DNA of 64,000 nucleotides from NCBI GenBank assembly GCA_014905825.1, contig JACGCN010000037.1:124001-188000 (forward strand), written 5' to 3'. Of this stretch, positions 33,198 through 44,145 are shown piece after piece (within the stretch, counting starts at the first letter, position 1; every line of letters starts with the position of its first letter). The stretch comes from Lyophyllum atratum (Eukaryota; Basidiomycota; Agaricomycetes; Agaricales; Lyophyllaceae). Under the pieces are notes generated by a model that saw nothing but the letters and a program-made list of their open reading frames with translations, was not told where the DNA came from and searched no databases. Both the position numbers and the translations under genes were made by a program.

Positions 33198-35088
33198 ATG
33201 AAGCTCACTCCTGCTCTTACCTCCTTGTTTGTCGCTCTCGTCTCCTCTGGGTCAGCCAATGCATGGTTCCGCGTCGCTTGCACAGGACCCCTCGTCTCAG
33301 GTCTGTTGAAAAGCTACCGCTTGCTACGGATTCTGATATAAACATCAGAACGCGTCGACCCGATCATCAGTCCTACTTCTAACCCTTCTAACCACGTCCA
33401 CGTTCGTACTTTGTCTTTCTAACTATGTCTTTTCCTAAGATTGCTTTCTAGACAATTCATGGTGCCAGTAGTGAGCCGATTGTTGTTCTTTATCTCGAAA
33501 GCCAGTCGTATAACCTCGGGTTTTCCAGACTTCGCCCGCGACAGCACCTTCGATACCTTGCGTGCTTCCAAGTGCACTTCGTGTCTCGTCAAACAGGTGC
33601 GCATCGTCTCCACGACAAGGAGGCTTCGTGTCTGACATTCATTTTACAGGACTTATCTAACTACTGTATTTATTCTCCGTGCATTTAATTGTGCGGATAT
33701 TGACTCCTTTTTGTAGGGTTCCCCAAGTTGTATTTCCAAGATCCCAAGACCAAGCTTTTCGAGCCTGTGAACAACGGAGGTACGTTCATCTCTATGCCCA
33801 CGCTGCCGATTCCATGTTTACGTTGATCTAGGTCTCCTGGTCTATTACCAGAACCGCGGTGACGGCGACGTAAAAAATGGAGGCGCAGGCCTCAAAGCTT
33901 TCCCTCCTGGATTCAAAATGTTGAGCGGTAATCCCCGTGCTCGGTCCAAGAAGTGAAGTCCAAATCCAGTGTTCCCGCCACTAGTATTCAATGTCGCATA
34001 GATATCCGGACCTCGAAGGATCTCAGGGAGAGCTCCGCGAGCGTGCCGTACAATGGGCCTGCCTTCGCTACCCTGGCAGTGCCGGCTACAATGGTGGGTC
34101 TGCAATCCTTGTTCTTCAATTTTCGCTCTTACCTGAAAAACCTAGGCTATGGCTTCCCCACCACTGACTGCGAAGCGGGTGAGTTTATTTTATTCTTAGC
34201 TCGGATTTCTTACTGAACCAACACTTTAGGTTTCAACGCGCGCGTCCACATGCCAGGTTTGCGGACAGTTATGTTCTTGGTTCTATCTTCTGATGCTTCT
34301 TCCCCCCGCAGCCTGCTGGGATGGCAAAGTAAGTCACTGCACAAGAAAACCGGCCATCATTTCAAGTTCGAGTATCTATCTAGAACGTCGATTCTGCTGA
34401 TCACGTCTCGCACACTGCCTACCTTTCTGGCCTTGATAACGGAAAATGCCCAACTACCCACCCTGTACCCCTTATGAAGCTCTTCTACGAGGTGCGTCAC
34501 CTCCTAAAAATAGCAGCTGCACCCTACAAACACTTACACTTCCCCCCTTCCCCAGATCACGTGGGATGTCACCGCGTTCGCATCGAGGTGGAGGCCTGGC
34601 ACCGACAAGTGGCCTTTCGTCTACGCCACTGGGTATGACCCAGTCTCCTGACTAATTCTAGCATCCTGATTACCATCATTAGTGATCCCACTGGCTACTC
34701 TTGGCACGCGGATTTCCAGAACGGTTGGGACACGACTGCCCTCCAGAATGCCATCGACAAGTGCGATAACCCCAATGATCAAACCGGCAGTGGTAGGTCT
34801 CAATAATACAATACTTCAAGAAGAGATACCGATAATTCGTTCATCTATTGCAGGTGTCACGGAGGCATGCTCTTACTTGAATGTTCTCCAAGCGTCCGTC
34901 GGCAACGCCTGCAGAATCGCCCCAGTGGTCAACGAACCAATTGATGGTACTCTGTCTAGGCTCCCTGGGTAAACCTCCTTACGAATCAGTAAGCTCCAAT
35001 CTAATCTTCCGACCGCCGCAGCTGCAACCCCATTCAAACTGGCCCCGGTGACGCCACTTTGTACTCAACCTCCAACTGCCCCATCTAA
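33198..35088 (+). CDS. secreted DUF1996 protein
   Basis: Extracellular protein of unknown function carrying the fungal DUF1996 domain. Signal peptide MKLTPALTSLFVALVSSGSA, then WFRVACTGPLVSERVDPIIS, SNHVHTIHGAS, RASKCTSCLVKQDLSNYW, FPKLYFQDPKTKLFEPVNNG, LLVYYQNRGDGD, LRERAVQWACLRYPGS, FPTTDCEAGFNARVHMP, CWDGKNVDSADHVSHTAYLS, GKCPTTHPVPLMKLFYE, ITWDVTAF, GYSWHADFQNGWD. A C-terminal extension has CNPIQTGPGDATLYSTSNCP with TAA at 35086-35088. About twelve short exons all splice in frame. Conserved Cys and His residues of the domain are intact. The divergent GH128 gene shares the 831-bp upstream interval. Confidence 0.9.
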
Positions 35089-37491
35089 GGTCAGGTATTG
35101 ATGGGCGATTTTAAATTTTATGTCAAGTCTGGTACAGTGATACACGTTGATTGTGCTACATCTATACATATGCAGTCTGAGAAAATGTATTCGAGGAAAG
35201 AAATTATTCGTCCGAGATATATGAGTTCGAGCAATACCTTCCTGACCATCGATTCAGTGGGCTAATTTAAGCGATTTTCTTCGCCGATGGGTACATCTTG
35301 CGAGGTTTTTGACCGCATGGACACTGGGGATGACAGAACCTCTTTTCATGTATCAAGGCACCCCTTTTCTTCTTGGCAACACTCAACTTCTCAGAGGTCT
35401 TCTATGTACATCATAGATGCCTCAGGGCCAGCGATAAGCTGAAATGACGTGCTTCACTCTATCTTTATCGCCGGCTGCTCGAGAAATACTGAGACAAGTT
35501 ACTAACGACAGTCATATCGATGATAAAGAAATGAAAATCCGAAGGTGGCGTTAATTGCCTCCATAGTATGTTGGTCGTCCTGGGTGTGGCTGATCGGAGT
35601 GCATGGGATATGATATAACGGTTTGCATGAAAGATAGCAAGCTAGTTTCCATGAGGCCACCTGCATATGTTCTTCTCGCCGCGTCCGATAAAGTCCCGTA
35701 CTTTTGTTGTCAAGGACCGTAGAATGTAAATCACGAGGCACTATTCCAGCAGAAGAAGACACACACGACCGGTTCGTAATCCGAACCTCTGCTACAAGTG
35801 AACAAGATGACATGGTACTGAATCGAAGAGTGACAAATTTGATGATCTTCCCCGCATCTCAACAAACGACGCGGCCCGTTTTTATCGTCGCAAGTCGAGT
35901 TCCGGGAAAGATAAATTCGCTGATTGACCGAGGGCACGGAGGCGCCGACCTATTACTGCAACAGAGAAGCCATTCGAGGATGTCACGCGTTTAATAGAGT
36001 CGTGTGGCGTAGGTGTTGTGCTCACCACCCGTGATCAACGACGTGGGAAATGTCCATCGGTACCGCCGAGGATGACGATTGGATTCCGACACCAGACTCG
36101 AGAATTCGAGAGACTTCTTTAAGGGGTTCCAGGAGCATTGACAGAGGCACGATGGCATGATGACAAAAATCACCTGAGAAACACGGTGCGAAAGACGTAA
36201 AGAGGTCTCTACGCGTTCCAACAGGTGCGGTGAGAAAGATATCTGAATGTGCGTTGCGTCGGATGTGTTATATTGAGCAGTAAAGAAGGGACACCCGGGA
36301 GTCCACCTGGAAGTGGAGCAGCAGAAGACGACCGGTTCCTTGAATCGGCCTTCCTAAAACATTGACCGTTTTCGGTGACTTTGATCGAGAGAAGTTTACC
36401 ATGATATTGCTACGCCGATTTGTCCATGAATACCTAGAAAGCATCAAGTTCCCTCGAAACGGGCGAGACAGATTGTGGAGATTACCCGTCGCTGAAACTG
36501 ATAAACCATCGAGACCGCTTCAAAATGTCAGTCGCATGGCAAGCTTAAAACGGTGCTCAGCTGAGCACGGCCATCGAAATCCGCACCTGGGAAATCCCCT
36601 TGTATCCATTGAAATGTCCCCCTTCGATTTCCCTGCATATCTGATGATGAAGGTTGAAAGCCTTGCCTTTACTTTAAGGGATGCTTGGGCGTAGGTAGCA
36701 CCTGGGGAATCCCATGGAACACGAGGGTTCCTCAGACAGGCGGATGTGGTCATATGGCGAGGACAGGGGCAGCTACGTTACCGCCGTGCTTGTATCACCT
36801 ATGGTCAGACTTGGCTAGATGTAAGCAAGGCTTTTATGTAACCGACTGTGTTCTGGCTGAATAAACATGATTCATTCATCAGAATACTTTCCTTCAACAG
36901 GGACAGCCGATGACTAGAGATCCACTGATGATGCCTTTCTAGGAGCATTAGTAGAGACGCACTCAGACATTTGACACACGTCTCTGGGAGTCAGTTAAGT
37001 TATTGACTCGGATCTGGCGTGACTTGAACGGGATATGTAGCCCAACAACTTCAAGGTATCATGGCAGATATACATGTGTCGGGACGTATCAAGACTCGAG
37101 GCCCGAGGTGATCAACAGTCGGCAATCACCGGCGCCGGCAAGTCCGTCGAATTGTCCGAAATGATGCATTCGCCCGCGCAACCCGTCAGAACCCGTCATA
37201 CCACAACCTTGAAACCCTTCCCCGTCGCCTCCCTTCGCTAGTGTAAATATTGGAAATTGACATCAAGTTGCATCATTCGAGCTCTCCTGTAATTCCGTTG
37301 CGGTTATCGCTATCAGGGCTCCTTCATGAGCACTGCGCGCTCACCTTGGTCATTCCAATATGCAATTCTGGCTAAAAGTCAAGTTGAACACTGGAAGGAC
37401 GCATGGGCTTGCCTGCGTGCACTGACTTCAACTGAGTTCGGAAGGACAATTTTCTCACAGTGCGTCTCAGGGTACCAATATTCCAACAGTA
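35089..37491. other. 2.4-kb gene-poor stretch
   Basis: No protein family, long ATG-initiated frame with splice support, RNA gene or complete repeat recognised on either strand. Open frames are short and without motif. It ends at the hAT element and may contain decayed mobile or genic sequence. Confidence 0.4.
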
Positions 37492-37499
37492 CCTGATAT
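37492..37499. repeat. 8-bp target-site duplication, left copy
   Basis: CCTGATAT directly before the left end of the hAT-type element; the identical octamer follows the right end at 38389-38396. Confidence 0.9.
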
Positions 37500-37639
37500 C
37501 AGGGGGGAACCAATCGTGCAATCGCTGAAATGATGATACCGTCCGCACCCCACTGTGAGAATTGATGAGACTGACGGCCGAAGCGCCGCTGTCACTGTCG
37601 GCATCACGGCACTCCCGAGCTTGGAGAGCTTGGGCGTCA
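37500..37639 (+). repeat. left terminal inverted repeat of the hAT element
   Basis: About 140 bases matching the reverse complement of 38253-38388, from CAGGGGGGAACC to GAGAGCTTGGGCGTCA. Confidence 0.9.
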
Positions 37640-38252
37640 GCGCACTCCGAGGCCGGTTCTCATGTTCCTCAGTATATAAACACTTGTTTCTATTGCTTAA
37701 AATATTTCATCCCGAGGCTGAAAGGCTTGAGTAAGTAATGTAACTGCATCAAATTCACCTCTCTTCCCTAGAAGAGAAGAGAAAGAAGGAAATCCCAAAC
37801 TATGTGGCTGAGAAGATGGACCTGCAATCAGGATGGGTGATTCTACCTGTGATGAAGGCGGTACTGAATTCTTCATTGGCCCAGTCTGTTCACCAGTGAT
37901 GACAGTTCCTGGTAATTTTCTGTCACCAAATCACTCGCAATAGTCCCCTGAGATACCAATTGGTGCATAATTTTCATGCAATCCACTGCACTCCTATGCC
38001 TATCAACATTTTTTCTATGTACAGACTTTATGAGCTTCACAATTGCAAAGCAGAAATCACACATAGCGAAATAGACCCCAGTATGCGGATCTATGCTCGT
38101 TGTGAGGTTAGCACCATCACTGAATGGCAGTGAAGGTCGCATTGACTGGGTGAAGCACTGGGGGTACTGGTTTGGTTCTGGATGCTTTCCAATGCTATGG
38201 ATGGAGGAGAATTGAAGGAGATATGTAGATAAAACTACGAGGAAACACGACT

Positions 38253-38388
38253 TGACGCCCAAGCTCTCCAATTCGACGTGCCGTTATGCCGACATTGACA
38301 GCGGCTTCGGCCGTCGGTCTCATCAATTCTCACGGTGGGGTGCGGACGGTATCATCATTTCAGCGATTGCACGATTGGTTCCCCCCTG
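38253..38388 (-). repeat. right terminal inverted repeat of the hAT element
   Basis: Reverse complement of the left repeat with a 2-base deletion (GCGCCGC versus GCCGC) and scattered substitutions such as GTGATGCC versus GTTATGCC. Confidence 0.9.
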
Positions 38389-38396
38389 CCTGATAT
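38389..38396. repeat. 8-bp target-site duplication, right copy
   Basis: CCTGATAT, identical to 37492-37499. Confidence 0.9.
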
Positions 38397-38604
38397 TAGA
38401 TCTGCAGGATAACTCCTGATAACTCTGCGACACGGACAGCATGAAACACTGCTCAGTGTCACTGCTTGGTCACTTGCTCGCGAGCTCCAACGCAATATCC
38501 TTTTCCCTCGTACACGTGGCCGTCGGAAGATTTTAGCCCACATATATACGTATGCAGCTTAGCATTGACTGGTTCCCATTCCATTCACCATTGTCGCTCC
38601 AGAA

Positions 38605-40758
38605 ATGAGTCTTTCAACAAGTGCTAAGGGCCTTTCGGTCAGCCTGCTTGCGGCCTCGATTATCATCTTTACCATCCTCAGGAAAAAACATTCGAGGGAG
38701 GGACCACCCTTGCCTCCTGGGCCTCCAGCAGACCCCGTCATAGGACACCTCCGATTAATTCCCGCAGACGGCCAGGACATGTTCTTCTACAAGTTGGGCC
38801 AAACTTATGGTACGTTCACTCCTCTCCTGTTGATATGAATGTAATGACTTATCTTTGAGTAGGTGATGTGGTGCACCTTCGAGTTCTAGGGCGGTCTATT
38901 ATCGTCCTAAACAGCGTTGAGGCGGCTGTCGAGCTGTTAGACAAGCGGAGCATGAACTATAGTGATAGACCTAAATTCCCGATCTACGAAATGTGCGTCC
39001 ATTTTTTATCACGTTGCAACTTCTATGGCAGGGGAACTAACGCACTTTCAATTCAGAATGGGCTTAGCCGATATCCTGGTCTTCGTGGGATATGGTAACG
39101 ACCTTCGTATGTACAGAAAGATGCTACACCAGTACTTCAGCAAGGATAAGGCCAGATCACACCACCCAATCCAAGCTAGGGAGGCTCGCTTACTTGCGCA
39201 AAACGTCTTGTTGAACCCTCAACGTCTACGGGACTTATTGGTCCGGTACAAAAAATTCGCTTTTGATTGACGCCTAACTGACGAAATGTCAGTTTTGCGA
39301 CAGCTATTATCATCGAAATTGCCTATGGACATCAAATTGTATCAGATGACGATCCATATATCAAACTGGGCGACGACATCTCCCTCGCATCAGCAAATTC
39401 AGGTCCTCCAGGGGGTACACCTGTGGACATTTTCCCATTCCGCAAGTCACAGTCTGATACTCTCTCGTTGGAAGGACTATAACCTTCACGATTTACAGTT
39501 CGTCACTTTCCCTCTTGGTTTCCTGGAGCATATTACGCTGGTTACGCCCGCGACACCCGAGAAGTAGTTCGAAAACTGTACGAATACCCATTACAACGCG
39601 TGAGCGAACAAATGGTTTGTCTTTCGCATCATTTTCCCTGGCTCCTGATATTGATTGGCGTAGGCAAAAGGAGAGGCCAAGCCGTCCTTCCTGGCACACC
39701 AATTGGAAGAACTACAACGGCAAGGTCCTAAACATCCAGCGAATCTTGAGCAAATCATGGCCGTTTCCAGCGTTTTGTATATTGCAGGCTCAGAAACCGT
39801 TGGTCCTCTTCCTTTTCCAGTAACTGGTTGAGAGACTTACCAACTTCATTTAGACGTCGTCGACACTCTCTTTCTTCATTTTGGCAATGCTTCTTTATCC
39901 TGAATACCAAACTAAAGCACAGGAGGAGATCGATGCTGTCATTGGTTCTGAACGACTTCCAGAATTCCATGATCGGCAAAGCCTCCCGTTCCTAGAGTGT
40001 CTTCTGCAGGAAACGCTCCGGTAAGTTACATTTCCAAGCAGGGAATGAACTTGCTGACCGGAATTCTACGCAGATGGAAGCACTCCACCCCGTCAGGCTC
40101 GTTACCGACTCGGACTGATTCCATAAACATTGACTGACGACGCTCAACAGGCGTACCGCATCGTTCCATGGAAGATGATGTCTACAAAGGCATGTTCATC
40201 CCCAAAGGGTCCATTATTATACCAAACACAAGGTATAGTCATAAGCTGCATACACGAAAACTCGTTGAAGCTAACTTGTCCTACCAGAGGAATGACACTC
40301 GATGAAAACGTCTATCAGAATCCATTTGCCTTTGAGCCCACACGGTTCCTACCAAGCCCATTGGGTCGCGGAGAGCCTCATCCGATCGGACCGTTTGGGT
40401 TTGGACGACGGTGAGCTTTGAAGATTTGAACAACGTGCATGCTCATCGACAATCCTATCTATAGTGCATGTCTCGGACAGTACGTTGCAACTGATAGTCT
40501 TTGGATCGCGATGGCAACGATACTGTCTACTACGCACATCTCAAAAGAAATTGGAGAGGATGGAAAGGAAATCGTTCCAGACGCAACACCTGTCACCACA
40601 GGGATAACAAGGTAGATCTTCCCTGCACTTCCGTCCGTTAGAATGACACTAACGCCACCCAAAGCCACCCGAAGCCATTTCCATGCCGTTTCAAGGCTCG
40701 GACTGACATAGCACAAGTCCTTCTGAAACAAAGCGTAGCTGTGGGAAGCGAGTACTAG
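38605..40758 (+). CDS. cytochrome P450 (OrdA/CYP64-like), paralogue 3
   Basis: Closely related to paralogue 2. Anchor SLLAASIIIFTILRKKH, hinge PPLPPGPPADPVIGHLRLIP, I-helix AGSETTSS, ExxR in LLQETLRW, VPHRSMEDDVYKG, FEPTRFLPSPLGRGEPHP, and heme loop FGFGRRACLGQY; the Cys ligand and FxxGxRxCxG are kept, but the usual CPGRH is CLGQY. Two introns need GC donors: 39442-39498 (TTCC|GCAAGT, same position as in paralogue 2) and 40097-40150 (TCAG|GCTCGT). The end is SHPKPFPCRFKARTDIAQVL ... with TAG at 40756-40758. A hAT element sits in its upstream region, and a TATATA run is about 65 bases before the ATG. Confidence 0.9.
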
Positions 40759-41175
40759 GAGTATAAGGATAAGGGGATAGGATAGAGGGTAGCGCGGGCG
40801 CCACATACTCGTATGCGGTACAAATCAGGATAATATTGGTCTGGTACCTTACACTTACTATTAATACTGGCGCAGTCACTGTACGGACAATGAACCCTGG
40901 AACTCATTAGACGTACGTACACGCACGGCAAGATGGCCAATTTTCACCGGGCTCCAAATTTTAGAAGCGCTGATGGAACAATGTCTTATTAGTAAACATA
41001 GTAAACATGGTCTGCAGCATTTGGAGACAAGTTTCGGAAGTGAGAATGTCAGCTCAGGAATAACCATACACCTACTATACATAGAGTATCCAAGAACGCT
41101 GTCCAACGCAGGTTTGCGTAGGTCCGCAAGTGGCGCTCGCTGTCAGTCTCAAACAGTCTCAAGATAACATCGAAG
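40759..41175. other. convergent intergenic region
   Basis: About 420 bases between P450 paralogue 3 and the CWF19 stop. Nothing recognised. Confidence 0.4.
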
Positions 41176-44017
41176 TTACGCTCCCTCCCTCCCAATCAGG
41201 CCAGTCCAGTCAAACTTGTCGTACTTCTTCCTGAATCGTTCCACTCGCTCCTTATTAGCCCTAAAGTCTATTCGCTTTGGCCTCCGCCATCGCCTCGGCT
41301 CAAGTTCGAGGACACCACCGATGATCTCGGCTGCAAAGTAGCTAGCGAAACCACTGTAAGACAATATCGCCTCACGGGATTACAGCAGCATACGTACCTG
41401 GGGAAATCGCCACCGCCCTTTTCGCCCTCATCCATCACCTCTTCGGTAGGGTCCGTTCCCTCGATGACATGCCCATAACCCTTCTCGCCTTTATGATCGA
41501 ATTGTACCATGAAGTACGGCAGGTTAGGGACCATGGCGCGCCGGAAGCCGCCAGGACGCTCAGAGAAGTCAATTAACTTCTTGTGTTGTGACCACTCCCC
41601 TTCGGAGTTCTGGATAGATTCCTAGACGAGTAGAGATCAAGGAAGGGAAAGGCGAGCGGTGACCGGTGAGGCGAACGGACCTTGAAGTACCCAGGTATGA
41701 TCTCAAACAGATCCCAAGGTAGTGGCACGCATTCGATCACCGTGTGGTTTTGCCAGTTGAGGTTAATGACGGTTTCGTAGAATACGACGCCCTTGTCTTC
41801 TTCCGCAAACATACGCATCAGGCATTTCATGAAATTCTAGACAAAATATTCGCATGAGAGGAGGCAAGAAGATAGGCGATTGCGACAGATAGAGACACCC
41901 ACCCGGACTTCATCCCATACGTCGTCGTCTGCTTCGAGCATATTGAGATGGTGCTGGATCGGGATGATAAGGCAGTGGCCGTCTACAAGTTCCTCAGTGA
42001 TAGTGCACGAGAGATAAGTACGGGTCCCCATTGCAACTGCAGGTGCCTTCGGAGGGGAGTCGTCTTCGCGGAAACAAAAGTTGCATGATGCCAGTACTTT
42101 CTGGGTCTTCTTGTAGTCTGTAAAAAGGCATTTCAATGGGAGCTTAGACGTGAAGTCCTTGGCTTACCCTGAATGGCGAACGTGCGTTTCATAGCGTCAC
42201 TGCGCATCTTTTGTCGGCCTAGCTTTTCCGCGTTGTCGTCAATGTATTCCAGGTCATTCTATAATAACGATCCTTAGCAATGCTGGTGCGATGATACCTG
42301 AATGGCTAGAAACCTCGAATTTGTTGTCTCCAACGATTGCTCGTGCGAATTGAGCGTCGAGGTTCTTTTGGTCTGCCATGCCCGCACCAAAACGTTCCTG
42401 CCGGAGCAATTCCCCCAGTGTCGTCGTATCATCGTCAGGATTATATCGCACAATTTCACCAGTGTCCGGGTCATGACTTTCGAACTGTAAGCAAAGGGTA
42501 AGTACTACAGCATGGTGGACGACAGCTGGGGTGTATGACCTTCTCAGGTTTCTTCTTACGATTTCCTGGCCCGTTCTTGTCATCCTCCTTGCCGTGACCG
42601 ACATCATAAAGACGACCCCGGGCATCCAAAGTGGGAAGAACTTCTGTCCGAGTAAGAACGCGTGACTCTCCGGTATCCATCCCATTCGCCTTCCGAGACT
42701 CGGCTTCGTATTCTTGCTCCAACTTTTCTGCGTCTGAAGTACCCATGAGCTTAGCTCGAAGGACCTTGGCCTGTAACTTGTTCAGAGAGGATGGCGACAA
42801 AGCTCGCTTATGCATAGAAGTAGAGGCGATGGGTGGCGGCGTCATAACAGAAGGGATGGGTGTGTGGGATTGCCCAAGAGGTGATCCAGTTCCAGACGGT
42901 AACCGAAGGGAGTCAAGCCGTCGATTGATTGGCGGGCCTGTGGCGGGCGAAGGCGTCGATGGAGCGCTGTCATTATATCCTCCAGGGCGCCGGAAGGAAG
43001 AACTGCGACTGGATGCACCACTCCCCCCTATGTCAGTGAACATCAGCCGCTTCTCGCCGGCCTCAGAGTCTCTCGGTTGCCTTCGGTCCGATCCACGGCC
43101 CCGTTCTGTGCGTTTCCCTTCCCGCTCGTCCAAGATACGCCTCTCTTCTTTCGCCTCTTCGAATGCTTCAAGAGACCCAAACCGCTCGATCGCGATGGCC
43201 TCGACGTCACCACCTTCCTCATCCGCGGCTTCGTAAACACGCTTCAAACGCATCATACGCCATTGGGAGCCAGGGCCGCCCGGGGTGTTGGGTTTTGCAG
43301 CGGGTGGCGGTGCATTGAAGTCAATATAAGCCAACTCTTTATTGATTTCTCTTGAGCTCATGACAGGCTGCAATATAATTGATAAGGCCACTTGATACCA
43401 TATAATAACACACACCTTGTCAGGATCAGGCCGCTCAGGTCGAGGTTTCCTTTTAATGTCGGTACCGAGACTTGAGAAGAAGTCGACACTACCACCCAAA
43501 CTACGCGAGCTATTTGAGGGCTCTCCGTAGTTATCCGTCATGGACGTCATGGACACATCGTTCAATTCTATCTCCCGCCGGGCTTCAGGAGGAATAGCTG
43601 GAGCAGCTGCGGGAAGCATCATCCATTCATCACGCTTGATAGGCGTCTCTGTGCTTAGATTGGGTGGCAGCTTCGCGTCTGAAGGATCAGTAACGGCCTT
43701 TGAGGTCAGCAGCAGACTCTCTGCGGTGGGAATGTCGGTTCCGAGTACCTGAAGTCGTGTCAGAGAAGGGCTTGGAGACCTGTGACAAGGCTCACCCTCT
43801 CGCCGTCCAAGTCGATATTCTTTTCGATCCACATGTCATCGTCGTTGGGATCGTCGTCGACAACTTGGACGTGGTTGTCCGACGTGTCCTTCTTCCTGTG
43901 TTTGTTTTTCCTGCCGCCGTCATCGTTGTTTCTCCGTTTCTTGTGCTTTCTGTCTGGGTCGCGTTCGTGGGCACGGTCGCGTCCTGAGGAGGGCTTGATC
44001 GCCGTAAAGTCTGCCAT
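41176..44017 (-). CDS. cwf19: CWF19-like spliceosome protein (CwfJ family)
   Basis: A spliceosome-associated protein of about 800 residues; fission yeast Cwf19 and human CWF19L2 are linked to late spliceosomes and lariat turnover. The N-terminus is basic and disordered (HKKRRNNDD, RKNKHRKKD), with WIEKNIDLDGERV and KRDEWMMLP, then SREINKELAYIDFNAPPP. The C-terminal half holds the two CwfJ domains: LGELLRQERFGAGMADQKNL, KVLASCNFCFREDDSPPKAP, TYLSCTITEELVDGHCLIIP followed by IQHH (HIT-like), DVWDEVRNFMKCLMRMFAEE, VVFYETVINLNWQNHTVIEC, and finally RPGGFRRAMVPNLPYFMVQF and RKKYDKFDWTGLIGRE. Start ATG 44017; it shares a 128-base promoter with the divergent EFL1 gene. Confidence 0.93.
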
Positions 44018-44145
44018 GATGGTTCGAAAGCAGCTGAGGATGTCCAAACCTTCCCTCGTCATATCACGTGAGCCGTTAGATATTCTTTTCCGCTCTCCGT
44101 CGGCACCGCTCTGACTTCGTTCTCTTTCTCTCTTCTATCCTCGCA
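44018..44145. promoter_or_regulatory. bidirectional promoter of CWF19 and EFL1 with CACGTG box
   Basis: Only 128 bases separate the two start codons. CACGTG at 44065-44070 lies 75 bases before the EFL1 ATG and 47 bases before the CWF19 ATG. Co-expression of a splicing and a ribosome-assembly gene is plausible but inferred. Confidence 0.6.

Larger units (their letters stand above)
37500..38388. mobile_element. non-autonomous hAT-type DNA transposon, 889 bp
   Basis: Both ends begin CAGGGGGGAACCAATCGTGC when read inward. The inverted repeats span 37500-37639 and 38253-38388 and differ by only a few substitutions and small indels over about 137 bases. Identical 8-bp duplications (CCTGATAT) flank the element, and 8-bp duplications with CAGG-type ends are the mark of the hAT superfamily. 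The ~610-bp interior has a TATA-like TATATAAA at 37673-37680 but no transposase motif (no BED zinc finger or hAT dimerisation region seen). A minus-strand open stretch at 37873-38271 lacks a suitable ATG. The right end lies 216 bases before the ATG of P450 paralogue 3. Movement would need a transposase from elsewhere. Confidence 0.9.

Noticed and set aside
33945..34000. Apparent stop after RSKK in the DUF1996 gene
   Set aside because: An intron from GTGAAG to GCATAG joins RSKK to YPDLEG and keeps the family-like frame.
36362..36694. Plus-strand 110-codon frame in the gene-poor stretch
   Set aside because: No motif, no splice context and no promoter-like sequence.
37873..38271. Minus-strand 132-codon open frame inside the hAT element
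   Set aside because: It starts with TTG within the inverted repeat, has no transposase motif and no usable early ATG.
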